Assembly (NCBI GenBank): GCA_910591455.2
Contig: OU342808.1
Coordinates: forward strand, 2,821,107 to 2,885,106
Source: Pholis gunnellus
Lineage: Eukaryota; Chordata; Actinopteri; Perciformes; Pholidae
Length of the DNA stretch: 64,000 nucleotides
Direction of reading: 5' to 3'
Part shown: positions 27,065-35,144 of the stretch, in pieces
How positions within the stretch are numbered: the stretch's first letter is position 1
Layout: each line of letters begins with the position of its first letter
Position numbers and translations under genes: made by a program
The notes under the pieces: model-generated
What the model saw: only the letters and a program-made list of their open reading frames with translations
Told to the model about the DNA's origin: nothing
Database searches by the model: none

Positions 27065-27743
27065 ACTAATATTATTATTATTATTATTACTAGTAGTAGT
27101 ATTATTATTATTATAATCATACGCGTTTTTACATTCTAAAACGATTGACCAATTTATTTATAGTATTTTGCTGTAGCTTTACTAAATTATGAATTAAGAG
27201 ATTTTACGTTGAGTTTCTAGGCTACCAAATATCATATGCTTTTATTCTATTGAATTATTTTCTATTTCATTTTTGTAAATTTGGATCAGTTAAGTTTCAC
27301 AATTCATGGTGTCATTTTAAAATATATTTTTGTAAATCGACCTACTTTAGAAAGTTACTGCTGGTTCAGTAATTTGCTATTTTATAATGAAATAAAACTG
27401 TGTTTGGCGACAACAAAAGGCAGACAATTATTAATCTTAATAATTAAACAACGGGTTATGGATCTCTGGATGAGTTATGCAGTGCCAGGCCATCTAGCCT
27501 GTACGTCAAGATGTAGGCCGACCTGAATTTATTGGGATTAAATTGGTTTCTTGACTCGAACAAAACAAAAGTCATATCTCTGATGGATGTGCAAGCTGTG
27601 TTCTGAATGCAGAACACAGAGTGTAGAATACGGACTGACTTACCGTGAGCCTTGTCTCCCAACATTTGAACAACAGCCAGCAGCCAGTCAGCGATGATTG
27701 TCTGATAATTAAAACCTGAATGGGTGTTGCTGCCGCCGTGCAT
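6706..27743 (-). CDS. nr5a1: NR5A nuclear receptor, SF-1 type, 7 exons
   Basis: This is a monomeric orphan nuclear receptor that binds extended half-sites (YCAAGGYCR) and drives steroidogenic and gonadal genes. The exons join in frame into 473 aa from the conserved start at 25830, or 512 aa from the first ATG of exon 1. Numbering from Met 25830, zinc-finger cysteines are 13/16/30/33 and 49/55/65/68, the P-box is CESCKG, and the FTZ-F1 box (VRADRMRGGRNKFGPMYKR) is at 83-101. A SUMO-type FKLE motif centres on Lys119, a second, IKAE, on Lys199. The ligand-binding domain runs from about 230 to 470, and AF-2 (LLIEML) is 461-466. NGFKLET, PFCRF, SILLVTGQEVEL and ALQLDR favour NR5A1 over NR5A2, although the HAKRA tail is LRH-1-like. 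A fish-specific NR5A paralogue (nr5a1b or nr5a5) is not excluded. Unusual are Glu351 and Met450 in the pocket mouth. On the minus strand no AATAAA is seen within 1.5 kb after the stop; the nearest is at 3559-3564. Confidence 0.95.
7050..7400. repeat. Dispersed fish repeat in intron 6
   Basis: Contains GGTTAGGTTTAGG and GATCATGGTTTGGG, motifs that recur within the window at 11250-11310, in inverted form at 13560-13620, and loosely at 20110-20200. The shared core suggests one old non-autonomous family; ends were not defined. Confidence 0.5.
8630..9115. promoter_or_regulatory. Candidate conserved enhancer in nr5a1 intron 6
   Basis: About 480 bases of balanced, non-repetitive sequence stand out from the AT-rich intron. 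They contain homeodomain-like cores (AGTAATTAAATG near 8686, CAATTAAATTA near 8741, TTTAATTAAGTG near 9075) and no credible reading frame. In mouse, intron 6 of this gene holds the hypothalamic (VMH) and pituitary gonadotrope enhancers. Position and composition fit, but conservation was not tested. Confidence 0.4.
9463..10230. mobile_element. Candidate Harbinger-like MITE in intron 6
   Basis: The ends are inverted: GGGCCTCATGCATCAAC on the left and TTTTTTGCATGAGACCC on the right, a terminal type I associate with fish PIF/Harbinger elements. The interior is AT-rich and non-coding. Target duplication is unclear, so boundaries rest on the inverted ends alone. Confidence 0.5.
10411..10558 (-). 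CDS. nr5a1: nr5a1 exon 6, LBD
   Basis: The acceptor is GTTCAG|GTGGAG and the donor CCCA|GTGAGT. It encodes VELSFILSQAEATL to CLKFLLLFNP. The residue aligned to human SF-1 Gly341 (in QAG) is Glu here, codon GAG at 10526-10528. ALQLDRRE matches SF-1 ALQLDRQE. The last base begins the Asn codon completed in exon 7. Confidence 0.94.
10664..11080. other. Intron 5 sequence, nothing identified
   Basis: Ordinary AT-rich intronic sequence between exons 6 and 5, with no repeat boundary or conserved motif that I can name. Confidence 0.5.
11090..11525. repeat. Dispersed repeat with 12-base tandem, intron 5
   Basis: Shares TTATGTTTAGGCAAC and AAGATCATGGTTTG with the copy at 7050. Inside, at about 11325-11361, GGAACAACAGAC is repeated three times in tandem. 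This explains the QTEQQTEQ frame seen here, which is not a gene. Confidence 0.55.
12014..12133 (-). CDS. nr5a1: nr5a1 exon 5, LBD
   Basis: This exon has 40 codons, from VGDQMKLLHNCWSELLVLDH to SILLVTGQE, with donor GAG|GTAACG. The acceptor is unusual: the intron ends TTCTGGAG, a GAG rather than CAG/TAG. A (GT)n tract of about 28 bases and a (CT)n tract lie just upstream in place of a plain pyrimidine tract. CWSEL is the conserved helix 5 motif. The preceding intron, to exon 4, is about 11.7 kb, the largest in the gene. Confidence 0.93.
12143..12180. repeat. (AC)n(AG)n microsatellite at exon 5 acceptor
   Basis: About 14 AC units are followed by five AG units. On the sense (minus) strand this reads (CT)n(GT)n immediately before the exon 5 acceptor. 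Confidence 0.95.
13430..13660. repeat. Dispersed repeat fragment in intron 4
   Basis: Carries AATCATGATC and AACTTAACCAATTG in the orientation opposite to the 7050 and 11090 copies. Fragmentary. Confidence 0.4.
15400..15720. promoter_or_regulatory. Possible conserved non-coding block, intron 4
   Basis: A more balanced, repeat-free block with features such as TGGAATGTAATTATCCAG within AT-rich intron 4. In mouse the fetal adrenal enhancer lies in intron 4 of this gene. The link is positional only. Confidence 0.25.
16057..16528. mobile_element. Foldback MITE in intron 4
   Basis: Bounded by GGTAGCACATT on the left and the complement of GGTAACACTTT on the right. Inner arms match: CCGTATAATTATAGTTA near 16087 pairs with TAACTATAATTATACGG near 16444. 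The GGTAACACTTT end type is common in fish non-autonomous DNA elements and recurs at 58917. Confidence 0.7.
18250..18272. repeat. Poly-G tract
   Basis: A TTTT run passes into GGGGGG, one C and then about 18 consecutive G, in intron 4. Confidence 0.9.
19394..19735. repeat. Dispersed fish repeat, intron 4
   Basis: Contains GATGCTTTAGGGCGGGGCTAC and GTGATTGACAGGTCG, shared with 40005-40055, and ends with TATCTACAGTCTATGATTT, a tail I associate with a common percomorph repeat. Confidence 0.65.
20090..20340. repeat. Dispersed repeat copy, pair with 62700
   Basis: GAAGTTTATTTTGAAAAGAC and then TTGCTGGACTTTTGTAGGAAA recur with modest divergence at 62729-62800. Both follow a GTCACGTAACT sequence. 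The family was not recognised. Confidence 0.65.
21454..21513. repeat. Perfect 26-base inverted repeat, 8-base loop
   Basis: Left arm 21454-21479 (CAGGTTCAAAATTC...) and right arm 21488-21513 are exact complements, separated by GTTGAAAG. It lies in intron 4 inside AT-rich sequence. Confidence 0.95.
21917..22844 (-). mobile_element. hAT-like DNA transposon remnant in intron 4
   Basis: The ends are TAGTGCTG on the left and CAGCACTA on the right, flanked by ATTCTGAT and ATTCTGCT (7 of 8 matching, the hAT duplication length). The right end complements to AGTGCTGGGCGGTATACCGG, a familiar fish hAT terminus. A minus-strand fragment at 22198-22383 looks like the N-terminal part of a hAT transposase (RCKDMVPLQTVEKDS) and stops early. 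The element is non-functional. Confidence 0.7.
22198..22383 (-). pseudogene. hAT transposase fragment
   Basis: A 61-codon frame inside the element at 21917-22844. WSDTTNAITIQRCKDMVPLQ followed by TVEKDS resembles the segment after the BED finger in hAT transposases, where a promoter-proximal 'PL.TVE..SF' motif is usual. It is cut by a stop after EQ; the catalytic region and dimerisation domain are absent. Confidence 0.5.
22860..23110 (+). repeat. Dispersed fish repeat in intron 4
   Basis: TCTAACTGAGGTTTCTTCC, AGGACAGAGGATGTCG and CTGTAAAGCTATTTGGGGC appear in the order seen in a very common teleost retroelement-tail repeat. Confidence 0.6.
23859..24514 (-). CDS. nr5a1: nr5a1 exon 4, FTZ-F1 box, hinge, LBD start
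   Basis: The exon follows GTGACAG at 24515 and ends CTCAGG|GTGAGT. It encodes 218 codons plus a shared Ala. In order: the FTZ-F1 box with the A-box RGGRNKFGPM, a basic run RALKQQKKALIR, Lys119 in FKLE, and a Pro/Ser-rich hinge with FPGRAIKAE. An S-P pair at 208-209 lies where SF-1 is phosphorylated at Ser203. LBD helix 1-3 sequence (MADQTLFSIVEWARSCIFF) closes the exon. The single large hinge exon is typical of NR5A1. Confidence 0.96.
25131..25174. repeat. (ATT)/(GTT) trinucleotide repeat, intron 3
   Basis: ATTATTATTATT, then GTTGTTGTTGTTGTT, ending AATATTATTATACAGG, about 23 bases outside exon 3 in the flanking intron. Confidence 0.85.
25197..25338 (-). CDS. nr5a1: nr5a1 exon 3, second zinc finger
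   Basis: The acceptor is TGTCCAG|GGCTTC and the donor GAAG|GTAGAG. The exon encodes GFFKRTVQNNKRYTC, the second C4 finger (Cys 49, 55, 65, 68) and NVGMRLE, ending one base into the Ala codon. CPFCRF is as in SF-1, where LRH-1 has CPYCRF. The 47 codons are almost invariant in the family. Confidence 0.96.
25729..25847 (-). CDS. nr5a1: nr5a1 exon 2, first zinc finger
   Basis: The exon starts after ACCAG at 25848 and ends AAG|GTAACA. It encodes VTLKI, the family start MEYTYDDDLEELCPVC at 25830, and the first C4 finger through the P-box CESCK. The reading phase fits exon 1 (first two bases finish a Gly codon) and exon 3 (clean codon boundary after Lys). The boundary between the two fingers is the usual NR5A intron position. 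Confidence 0.95.
26937..27114. repeat. (TAG)n/(TAT)n trinucleotide microsatellite, intron 1
   Basis: About 180 bases of interrupted TAG then ATT triplets. It explains the Leu/Val-only open frame over it. Confidence 0.95.
27644..27743 (-). CDS. nr5a1: nr5a1 exon 1, possible N-terminal extension
   Basis: In mammals exon 1 is non-coding. Here the 33 codons from the ATG at 27743 to a strong donor (CACG|GTAAGT at 27644/27643) are open. They continue in frame across the junction (G|GT gives Gly) into exon 2, adding 39 residues before the conserved MEYTY start. An inner ATG at 27665 (MLGDKAHG) would add 13. The donor is convincing; which ATG is used is not. A CTCCTCAG sequence sits just before the first ATG, so an acceptor there, with a separate non-coding exon upstream, is possible. 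Confidence 0.65.
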
Positions 27744-27859
27744 GGGCTGCTGAGGAGAACAGTTTCAAAAGGACCAATAGCAATCCGGATGGTCGGTGTC
27801 TAGAACACAGCTGGTTTAGTCAGTGGGGCCGGTAGTGCGTGAGTGATGATGACCATTGA

Positions 27860-27963
27860 AGATCTCGGAGTGAAACTCCTTCAGTCCACTCGCTCTTTAC
27901 TGCGCCTGCCTTATCACAAAAGTTAGACTACCGTGATGCCATTGGTGGAATTCAAGTCACGTG
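27860..27963 (-). promoter_or_regulatory. nr5a1: nr5a1 proximal promoter: E-box, CCAAT, GATA
   Basis: Reading the minus strand, a palindromic E-box CACGTG (27958-27963) is followed 12 bases later by CCAAT (27941-27945) and about 25 bases on by TGATAA (around 27911-27916). The mammalian SF-1 promoter is known to depend on an E-box followed closely by a CCAAT box and to lack a TATA box. I see no TATA box here either. Transcription would start roughly at 27850-27890, about 110-150 bases before the first ATG. The start site is an estimate. Confidence 0.7.
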
Positions 27964-27999
27964 ACGGATGCTCGCTGGCGCTGCCTCCTCCGTGAAAAT

Positions 28000-29840
28000 G
28001 CCTGGACAGGAGCGCGGAGCGGTGCTGATGGAGAACCCACACTATGCACGTGTGAACCGCCACAATTACAATAATTGTGCTTCAACACAATTTGAAATAA
28101 AAAAATAAACAGCCGTAAATGTGCAGCTGCAGAGGAGATTTTCATAGGAAGCTGAATAAATAAACTCCAACGGATACGTTTATATTGGGAGGCCTTCAAG
28201 TTCTGCCAACTGTATATAGCATGCAAATACATCCCTATTATAATATTGTTAATTATAACCTAAAAATATTATTATGTCAACGATTGTGATTATGATTATT
28301 GTGATTATTGATTACGATATATTTACACGTTATATATATGTTGCAAATTATACATACAGTACATAATGTACAACATTTTTTTATTTGCTATATATATATA
28401 TATACTGCTTGTCAGTTTATTTTTACCTTAGCTATTGAAACAATGTAGCCTGTTTTATTTGGTCATTCATTGATTTCTATATTTATCTGGTTGTACACAT
28501 GTGGAGCAGTCCCAGGACATATGTTTCAGCAGACTAAAATACATTGGCATTCATATTAATTGACTGTGACAGGGCATTTTGCTTGGTAAGCACTGTGGAG
28601 AGTCAAACTGTCTATTGTTAGTTGAGACAGGAAGCAGTGGGTGGCTGCTGAGGGTCACTGTGTGGAAACACGAACAAAGCTGAGGGTCCTGCAGCTATAG
28701 ACCAGGGCACAATTTTAAAGACAGGAAATACAACAATGACTGAAGTCGACACAAAACATTCACATCCAATCACTGTCTTTGATTACAGTCACGTTCTAGA
28801 CTGTCAGCTGAGTTCAGTCTCTGCATAGAGTGACGGTCTCTCTATCTGTGGGCTCCCCTCCCTCATGGTCTTATAGGGTGACCGCTCCAGACCACTGGCT
28901 TTCCTTGAGGAGGTGGGTTCCTACTCATGTTCATTTAGCTCTAATTCACCAGAATAGCCCCACTCAGACAATGTATCAGAATGCACTTTATTCCTCGAAT
29001 GTAAGACAGTTCTATAATTCATAATATAATTGGATAAATAATCCTTTTATAACCCTGAAATGTCTAAATCACATTTTACACATGTAAACTTTGCATACCA
29101 GCCTTAAATTAGGTCTTTCACAGATTAGAGGATTGGCCTCTGAATTATATATTCCATTCACTCAGATCTTGTAATTATTGTTGTATGAGCAGACCGAGGA
29201 GCATACAATACAGTTAGAAATGCTCAGAGGGTTTTGAGGATCTGGAATTAGCAACTAAAACTGTCTGATTGATCACAGATATAAGATACCAAAGGAGCTC
29301 ATTCATCAAATCCGACCTCCTCTACCTGATATGTAAAGGGAAGAATACAATTTTGTCGCTATCCTTAAACTGAGGACATAATCAGTTTGTCTAACCAATT
29401 ACTCCATTCCATGTCACCATAATGTTATGATAAAAAATGTAGGAGCTTTATTTTACTCATATCTGGTCACTCTCTGCTCAGCAATACGATAAAAAGGATA
29501 AAATGTCCTAAAGAAATAATAAAAGAAATCAACGAAACAACTGATCTTTCCAAAGGCTCCTGGATAATAATTTGATCACCAGGGAACTAAAGTGTTTAAA
29601 AATGATCATATGAGACATTTGCACTAAAACATATTCCTAAATTGCAAATTTTCACATTTCTTGAGAAAGATGAAGATATATGCAGCTGTCAGGGTACAAG
29701 AAGTTATAAGTGGGTAAGACCCTGGCCCTGCAGTGTTTTCTGGCAACAATTAGTTGTGTGACGCGTGACTTGATGTTGCCAGTAAAAGCAAAAATACAAT
29801 AAAATACGAAGCTGAATATTTCAAGATAATATAAGGTAGA
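28000..29840. other. Upstream flank of nr5a1, no gene seen
   Basis: AT-rich intergenic sequence with a short (TA)n near 28391-28404. No coding motif or repeat boundary recognised. Confidence 0.5.
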
Positions 29841-29855
29841 AGAGTTTATCTAAAG

Positions 29856-30403
29856 CAGTGGTCCCCAAACTACGGCCCGCTGGCCGGATGCGGCCCGACT
29901 CCACATTTGGTCCGGCCCCCTGAACAATACCAGAGACGCATTATGATTTTTTGCCACGATTAAATGAGCATGATCGTCTGCGATATTGACGTTTAAAATA
30001 CGTGCTCTGCTACATATCAAATCAAACGCTTCCTGAATCAGCCAACCACCAGGGGGCGAACGAGATGAGAGCTGTCATGCGCGCTCCCTGTAGAAGTAGA
30101 AGAGTAGAAGAAGTAGAAGAGCAGCGAGACGGGAGGTTGAAGGACGAGTACTTGTGCTTAATTTATTTACACGCCGGCATGTCATGTCTGTCACTACATG
30201 GTCGCGAGTTTTCAATTCCCCTGCTCTCTGTATCGCGCACGGCGGTGTTCCGCCCCGATCCGCACGCACGATGCAACAGTCGCTCACCTGCGAGTAGCAC
30301 GCACGTAGCACCCCCCCCCCCCCCCCCCCATAATCGTGCGGCCCTAGGTCAAACGATATGTTCAGTGATGTGGCCCTCACAGGAAAAAGTTTGGGGACCC
30401 CTG
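29856..30403. mobile_element. Non-autonomous hAT, 548 bp, exact 8-bp TSD
   Basis: Inverted ends CAGTGGTCCCCAAACT and the complement of CAGGGGTCCCCAAACT are flanked by a perfect ATCTAAAG duplication (29848-29855 and 30404-30411). The interior is GC-rich with GTAGAAG repeats and a 19-C run at 30311-30329. It has no transposase; the 135-codon open frame over it is fortuitous. Confidence 0.92.
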
Positions 30404-30454
30404 ATCTAAAGGGAAATTATTGTGCAGCTGTTGCAATACAAAGTATCTAAATTG

Positions 30455-31719
30455 CAGTGGTGGGCCGTGCATTTTATACCTGGGCCTTCACTGCTGTCCT
30501 GCAGCTGAAACACAGCTACGGTTATTATTTGTTTCGTGTAAAAATTAAGCCAACACCTAACTGCAGAGAATACGCCGAGAGTGTGTCTCCTCTCTGCTCT
30601 GACTGCAGCTGGGACTGCTGCGCGAGGCTGCTGTGAGAGTAGCCGTCTGTGAGTGCTTTGGGGCGGCGGAGGGGCTCATGGCAGCACCCGCTGCTCATTC
30701 ACAACAGTAACTTCTGAACGGTACGTGCTTTCACGTCAGAGTCAAAACACCAGAAACATCTCCAACAACACCAGAACAAGTCGCTAGATTTGTCACTATA
30801 GCTTTTGACAAAAATGTCGGTATGAGGGTTTGGAAAGTTGCCAGATTTAGCGGGAAAGATGCCAAGTTGGCAACACTGGCACCGGCTAAATATGTCCCCA
30901 GAGCAACATTGGACGTAACAATAGTTCCTATCACATATAAAACCAAACAAAAATCCATATTCATGAAAACAAGTTGTACAAATAATAATATATTAACAAG
31001 CATATTAAAGCTACTGCAGATGTACAAACAAACGCAGTTCACTTACCAGAGCTGCTGTTCACTATTTAAAGACAAAGCCATCCTCCTTTCTTTGTTAATA
31101 AAGAGTTTAATCTCACGGTTGTTCAGTACATCCGTGCGTTTTAGTTCCAGTAAGAAGTCCTTCTCGATTCATGGACGCCAGTGAAGACAGTCGAGCCTCC
31201 CCAGTTGTATTTCTTGAATACGTTTTAATGCGTTTGAGGCTGAAAATGTCCGCTCCACAGAGGCAGCAGATATTGGGATCGTCACCGCCAAACATGTCAC
31301 ACTAGTCCACTGACCAATCACGTATGGCTAGGCCAGCTAGCAGCTCTGACACATCAAAGAATATGCCCAACATGTCAAACTAAAGATCTGATTGGTTGAA
31401 CACTATGACAATCAACAATATCGTCCCCATTCACTTAAACTGCACATGGAGGCACTGGTGAGTCTGCAGGCCTGGGGCCTCTCTTCTACCTAGAGACACA
31501 GAGGTGAAATCTGATTGGATAAAAGCTCTACTTAAAACAAGCTGCACTGGAAGCAGAGCAACTGAGGAACACAGTAGCTGTGCAATGAGAAAATAAGATA
31601 GTGGGAAAAAAATTATAATACATGTAGTGTATTTATGAAAAACTATAAAATAGCTCTAACTTTGTGATTCTGTCTAGGCCAGCAGAGAAGGCTTTGCAGG
31701 CCCTGACAGCCCACCACTG
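30455..31719 (-). mobile_element. Decayed hAT transposon, 1265 bp, 7/8 TSD
   Basis: The ends are CAGTGGTGGGCCGT and the complement of CAGTGGTGGGCTGT, flanked by CTAAATTG and CTAAATTA. A minus-strand fragment (31113-31295) has LKRIKTYSRNTTGEARLSSL, matching the C-terminal dimerisation region of hAT transposases. It is the longer of two copies in the window (the other is 54163-55063). Confidence 0.88.
31113..31295 (-). pseudogene. hAT transposase C-terminal fragment
   Basis: About 60 codons carry the motif order F-LKRI-TY-RNTTG-ARLSSLA that is characteristic of the hAT C-terminal dimerisation domain. The remainder of the transposase is missing, so this is a relic within the 30455-31719 element. 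A homologous stretch survives at 54381-54632. Confidence 0.7.
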
Positions 31720-31739
31720 CTAAATTAACAATAACAACA

Positions 31740-32430
31740 AACGTGCCCTCACACCTTCCTGTGTGTCAGGGGTCCTGTCGGGATACAAAGTGTAGGGGCG
31801 GGGCTAATGGTCTCTAATGAAACTGGAAGTCTCATCTGAGTGCAGTGATATCTTCCACAAGATTTAGGGCAGATTGGACAATATAAAGTACATTTTTACA
31901 ACAACTTGCAGTTCCTGGCTAAAAACTACCTCAAATGGCCATGGAATTCAAAATGTCTGACTTTCTGTCTCAACATGTTACATCTACCAAAATTCTTACA
32001 TACTTGTGTGAAAGTTAAAGGTGGAGGCTTTTATTTAGCAAACTGTTAGGGGGCGCTAGTGAGACATTTTATCACACCCACGCTAGAGGCCTCTAAAATT
32101 TTATTTGATAAATTATCACATTTTTCACTAGTCCTGACAAGTGTGCAAAAGGCCTATACAGCTATAGGGCCTCCCTTGAAAAATGAATTTATTCTCATTA
32201 AATTATCACTTTATTCTACTTTAATCACAACTTTTTTTCACAAAATGTTCACTACATCTCGGAGAATACAGATATGTGAGGTATGATTTACATGATCAGA
32301 AGTCTTGCTGAAACACATTATTAAAGAGCTTTCCAGGGGTGAATTTATTGAGTGTATCTTTTCTTAAGATAGCTTTTTTGTATTTCAGCTTTTTATTCTA
32401 AGTCTGAGAGAGACAGACAGGAAAAACTGA
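31740..32430. other. Intergenic, possible dispersed repeat
   Basis: The block near 32045-32240 (GTTAGGGGGCGCTAGTGAG, CCCACGCTAGAGGCCTCTAAAA) resembles a common fish dispersed repeat. No gene. Confidence 0.4.
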
Positions 32431-33020
32431 GAAGGGATGACATGAAGGGTCCTGTGCCAGACTCCAACGCAACCTTAACGGTTTCCTTAATGGAGCCCCA
32501 ATGTATCATTGACATGAACTGGTGCCACATGCATATTTAAATGCAGGAACTTTAGAGCAGCTTAATGCAAAGATTCATAAGCAAAGTGAACCCATGTCAA
32601 AGTTGCCCTGGCTCTTTAAAAACTTGCACAGCAAATGTCATTAGATTGTTTGCTCAGCAGAAGGTGCACACAGGGAGAAAAGTTCTATCGATTGATCTGT
32701 TTCACCCCTGACCTTCCAGAGTCACTGCAAGGTCCTCGATTAGCCAATATCTAGCCTAAATCTGTTCATCTGATTATTAGGGAGCACAGGCCAGAAAACA
32801 AGCCAGGCTGACTGGAGCAGGAGGCCCCTGCTGAGCCGGGCCCTCTGTCACTGGGGCTAAGAAATATGGCCTATCTGCTGTTTGTCTCTGGCAAGATTTT
32901 GTTTTGCAAGTGTGCTGTGGCTACAGGTCAGAGGAGCCCCATCATCAGACAAGCTCTGTCTCTGTCTCCCAGATATATTTGTAAAATAAATAAAGGGGAA
33001 GGGCTGAGGCCTGGCTTGTG
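32430..33020. promoter_or_regulatory. Candidate conserved non-coding element upstream
   Basis: About 590 bases of balanced, non-repetitive sequence lie about 5 kb upstream of the promoter. They have clustered motif-like words: ATGCATATTTAAATGCA (octamer-like), TTAATGCAAAG, CCCCTGACCTTCC and CTGCAAGGTCCTCG (nuclear receptor half-site cores). Neither strand carries a convincing frame. Function is inference. Confidence 0.35.
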
Positions 33021-33217
33021 TTTTGACTCCATCAGTAATACCCCCACACGACAACCATTTTGTGCTGCAGTGGCAGGATCTTTGTGGATGAAAGAAGATA
33101 GCGCTGCAATCACTCTGGGTGAAAGATACTGGAGGATTGGTTTCTATGTGTAAAATATGACCAGCATTTGTAAGATTTGAGATTCAGACCTTTTTGATCA
33201 GCTGCCTCTTGCTCTTG

Positions 33218-33500
33218 GGCGACTGTGGCTCAGTGGTAGAGCAGGGTCGTCCTTCGATCAGAGGATCAGTGGTTCGATCCCCGGCTCCATTAGTCCATGT
33301 AAATGTGTCCTTGGGCAAGACACTTAACCCCAAAAGCTGTGCCTACGGTATATGAATGTTGCATGAATGTTAGTTAGAGTACTGATGGGCAGGTGGCACC
33401 TTGCATGGTAGCCCCTTCCATCAGTGTATGAATGTAGTGTTAAAGCGCTTTGAGTGGTCGGAAAACTAGAAAAGTGCTAGACAAGTCCATTTACCACTTC
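33218..33500 (+). mobile_element. tRNA-derived SINE
   Basis: The head has an A-box-like TGGCTCAGTGGTAGAGC and a B-box-like GGTTCGATCCC, then a body with CTTGGGCAAGACACTTAACC, GATGGGCAGGTGGCACC and AAAGCGCTTTGAGTGGTCGG, ending GTCCATTTACCA. This architecture is a well-known percomorph SINE (AFC/V-SINE-like). Two head-less relatives lie at 41204 and 51400. Confidence 0.85.
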
Positions 33501-33509
33501 TATTCTGCG

Positions 33510-34380
33510 ATAAATTCATTAATGCTACCTTTTTTTACCTTTAAAACTATCCGAAAAGCCGTATTTGGAAGCTGTATGGAAAAGGAAAGGCACTTTCAAA
33601 AAATACTTGGCAGGTGATTGGAAGAACTCAAACTCTTATTGAAGCGTGAAAATGTCTTTTCCATGGACAGAAACCTTTCACTGAAGAAATACTCTGATAG
33701 AGCTGATGCTATTGCAGCAACTATGCAAACCTCTTCAGGTTCTCATGTGATCTTGTGACGTCGTGAGAATCCAGCTGTCCTACAAGGTAAGACTTGTGCT
33801 CCGAGGAAAAATTAAGTTTACAGTCAGTGTTCTCACCTAAATGCGTTGGGTTTTCTTGAGGCCTAGCCAACGTGCTGAATGTGTTTCTGCCCTCATTAAG
33901 CATTTGTAGAGCTGACTTTTAAAATATTTGAAATCCTGCATTGTGTGCATGTATGTTTGCTTGCTAGCAGTCTTCTTTACTGTCTTTGTTGGCAGATTGC
34001 TATGTTTGCCGATGTGTTACTGTCACCATCTGTTGATAAGTGGAATAGCATGAAACTATACCTTTATTCGATAGGAAATAGAAAAAATGTCAGAGCTACC
34101 AATTTATGGGCGTTTATTAATGATAAAACTAATGAGCAAGTGTTTTGTAAGATAAAATGAAACAGTAGCTGCTGGATTTGAAAGTAAGCAGCGACAGGAT
34201 CATTAGATTCATGCAAGTACTAAGTATTGAGTGTCACAGATATTTTGTTCCTACCAGAGGTAGATTTGAGCAAGCAGTATTGTTTCCCTACTGCTTTCTC
34301 AGCTCGGTCTCAGATTTGAAAGTTTGTGTCCATTCTATGCAAACTCCAGTTTACAGGTGAGTTTACTTTGAGTGAGCCAT
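33510..34380. other. Intergenic, nothing identified
   Basis: AT-rich sequence between the SINE and the next hAT, with short unsupported frames only. Confidence 0.5.
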
Positions 34381-34390
34381 CGTGTTAGAC

Positions 34391-35136
34391 CAGGGGTCGG
34401 CAACCTTTACTATCCAAAGAGCCATTTTGCCCTATTTTCCACCAAATAAAATGTGTCTGGAGCCGCAAAAGCTATTTGATGTCAAATTTCTCGCCACATA
34501 TCAAGCATTCAGGTAAGCCAGCATCGTTGGCAGTGAAAGCAAATTAATACGTCCACGCAGAATTAAACTCTCTATTTTCCTCCGTGACTTTTCTTCTGTT
34601 GGATTTATCCATCGATAGTTTACCGAGGGTGGAGGTCTGCAAATCATGTTCAGTCACCTACAAGAAAAGGCGCATTATGATGTAAGATGCAAGTGGCGGA
34701 TCACGTAGCGTGGCTGTTTTTGAATATATTACTATTCTGCTCGACTGTTCGAATCCAGGTTGATGCGATCTTTCCATAAATATATTTTCTTTAATGTATT
34801 TCTTCATACTTGGCTGTGATGTAGTGCTCACTTATACAATCGTAATCCCCGCAATATATATGAGATGTGGCTTTTAGATCTCCAGATCTCTCTTACGCGA
34901 ACACAACACACGCACGGAAGGAAACCAGTAGGTTTGAAAACCAGTAGGACCGGCACCCACTGCATGCCCAGTGTACGTGAATAGTTACGTGATATTTGTT
35001 TTCAAGCGTTTAAGTCTGGACGGAGATCATCTCGAAAACAATGCTTAAACGCTGTGTGGACGGAGGACTCAGGGAGCCGCAACAGAGGGGCCAAAGAGCC
35101 ACATGCGGCTCCGGAGCCGCAGGTTGCCGACCCCTG
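34391..35136. mobile_element. Non-autonomous hAT, 746 bp, exact 8-bp TSD
   Basis: The ends CAGGGGTCGGCAACCT and AGGTTGCCGACCCCTG are perfect 16-base complements, flanked by TGTTAGAC (34383-34390 and 35137-35144). Sub-terminal AAGAGCC/GGGCCAAAGAGCC words are typical of a widespread vertebrate hAT family. No transposase frame. Confidence 0.94.
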
Positions 35137-35144
35137 TGTTAGAC

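Noticed and set aside
26862..27065. Leu/Val-only hydrophobic frame
   Set aside because: Translation of the TAG/ATT trinucleotide repeat, not a membrane protein.
30002..30409. 135-codon plus-strand frame
   Set aside because: Lies inside a non-autonomous hAT and is explained by its GC-rich core and poly-C.
33218..33290. tRNA gene
   Set aside because: The A and B boxes belong to a SINE head: the cloverleaf is degenerate and a SINE body follows directly.
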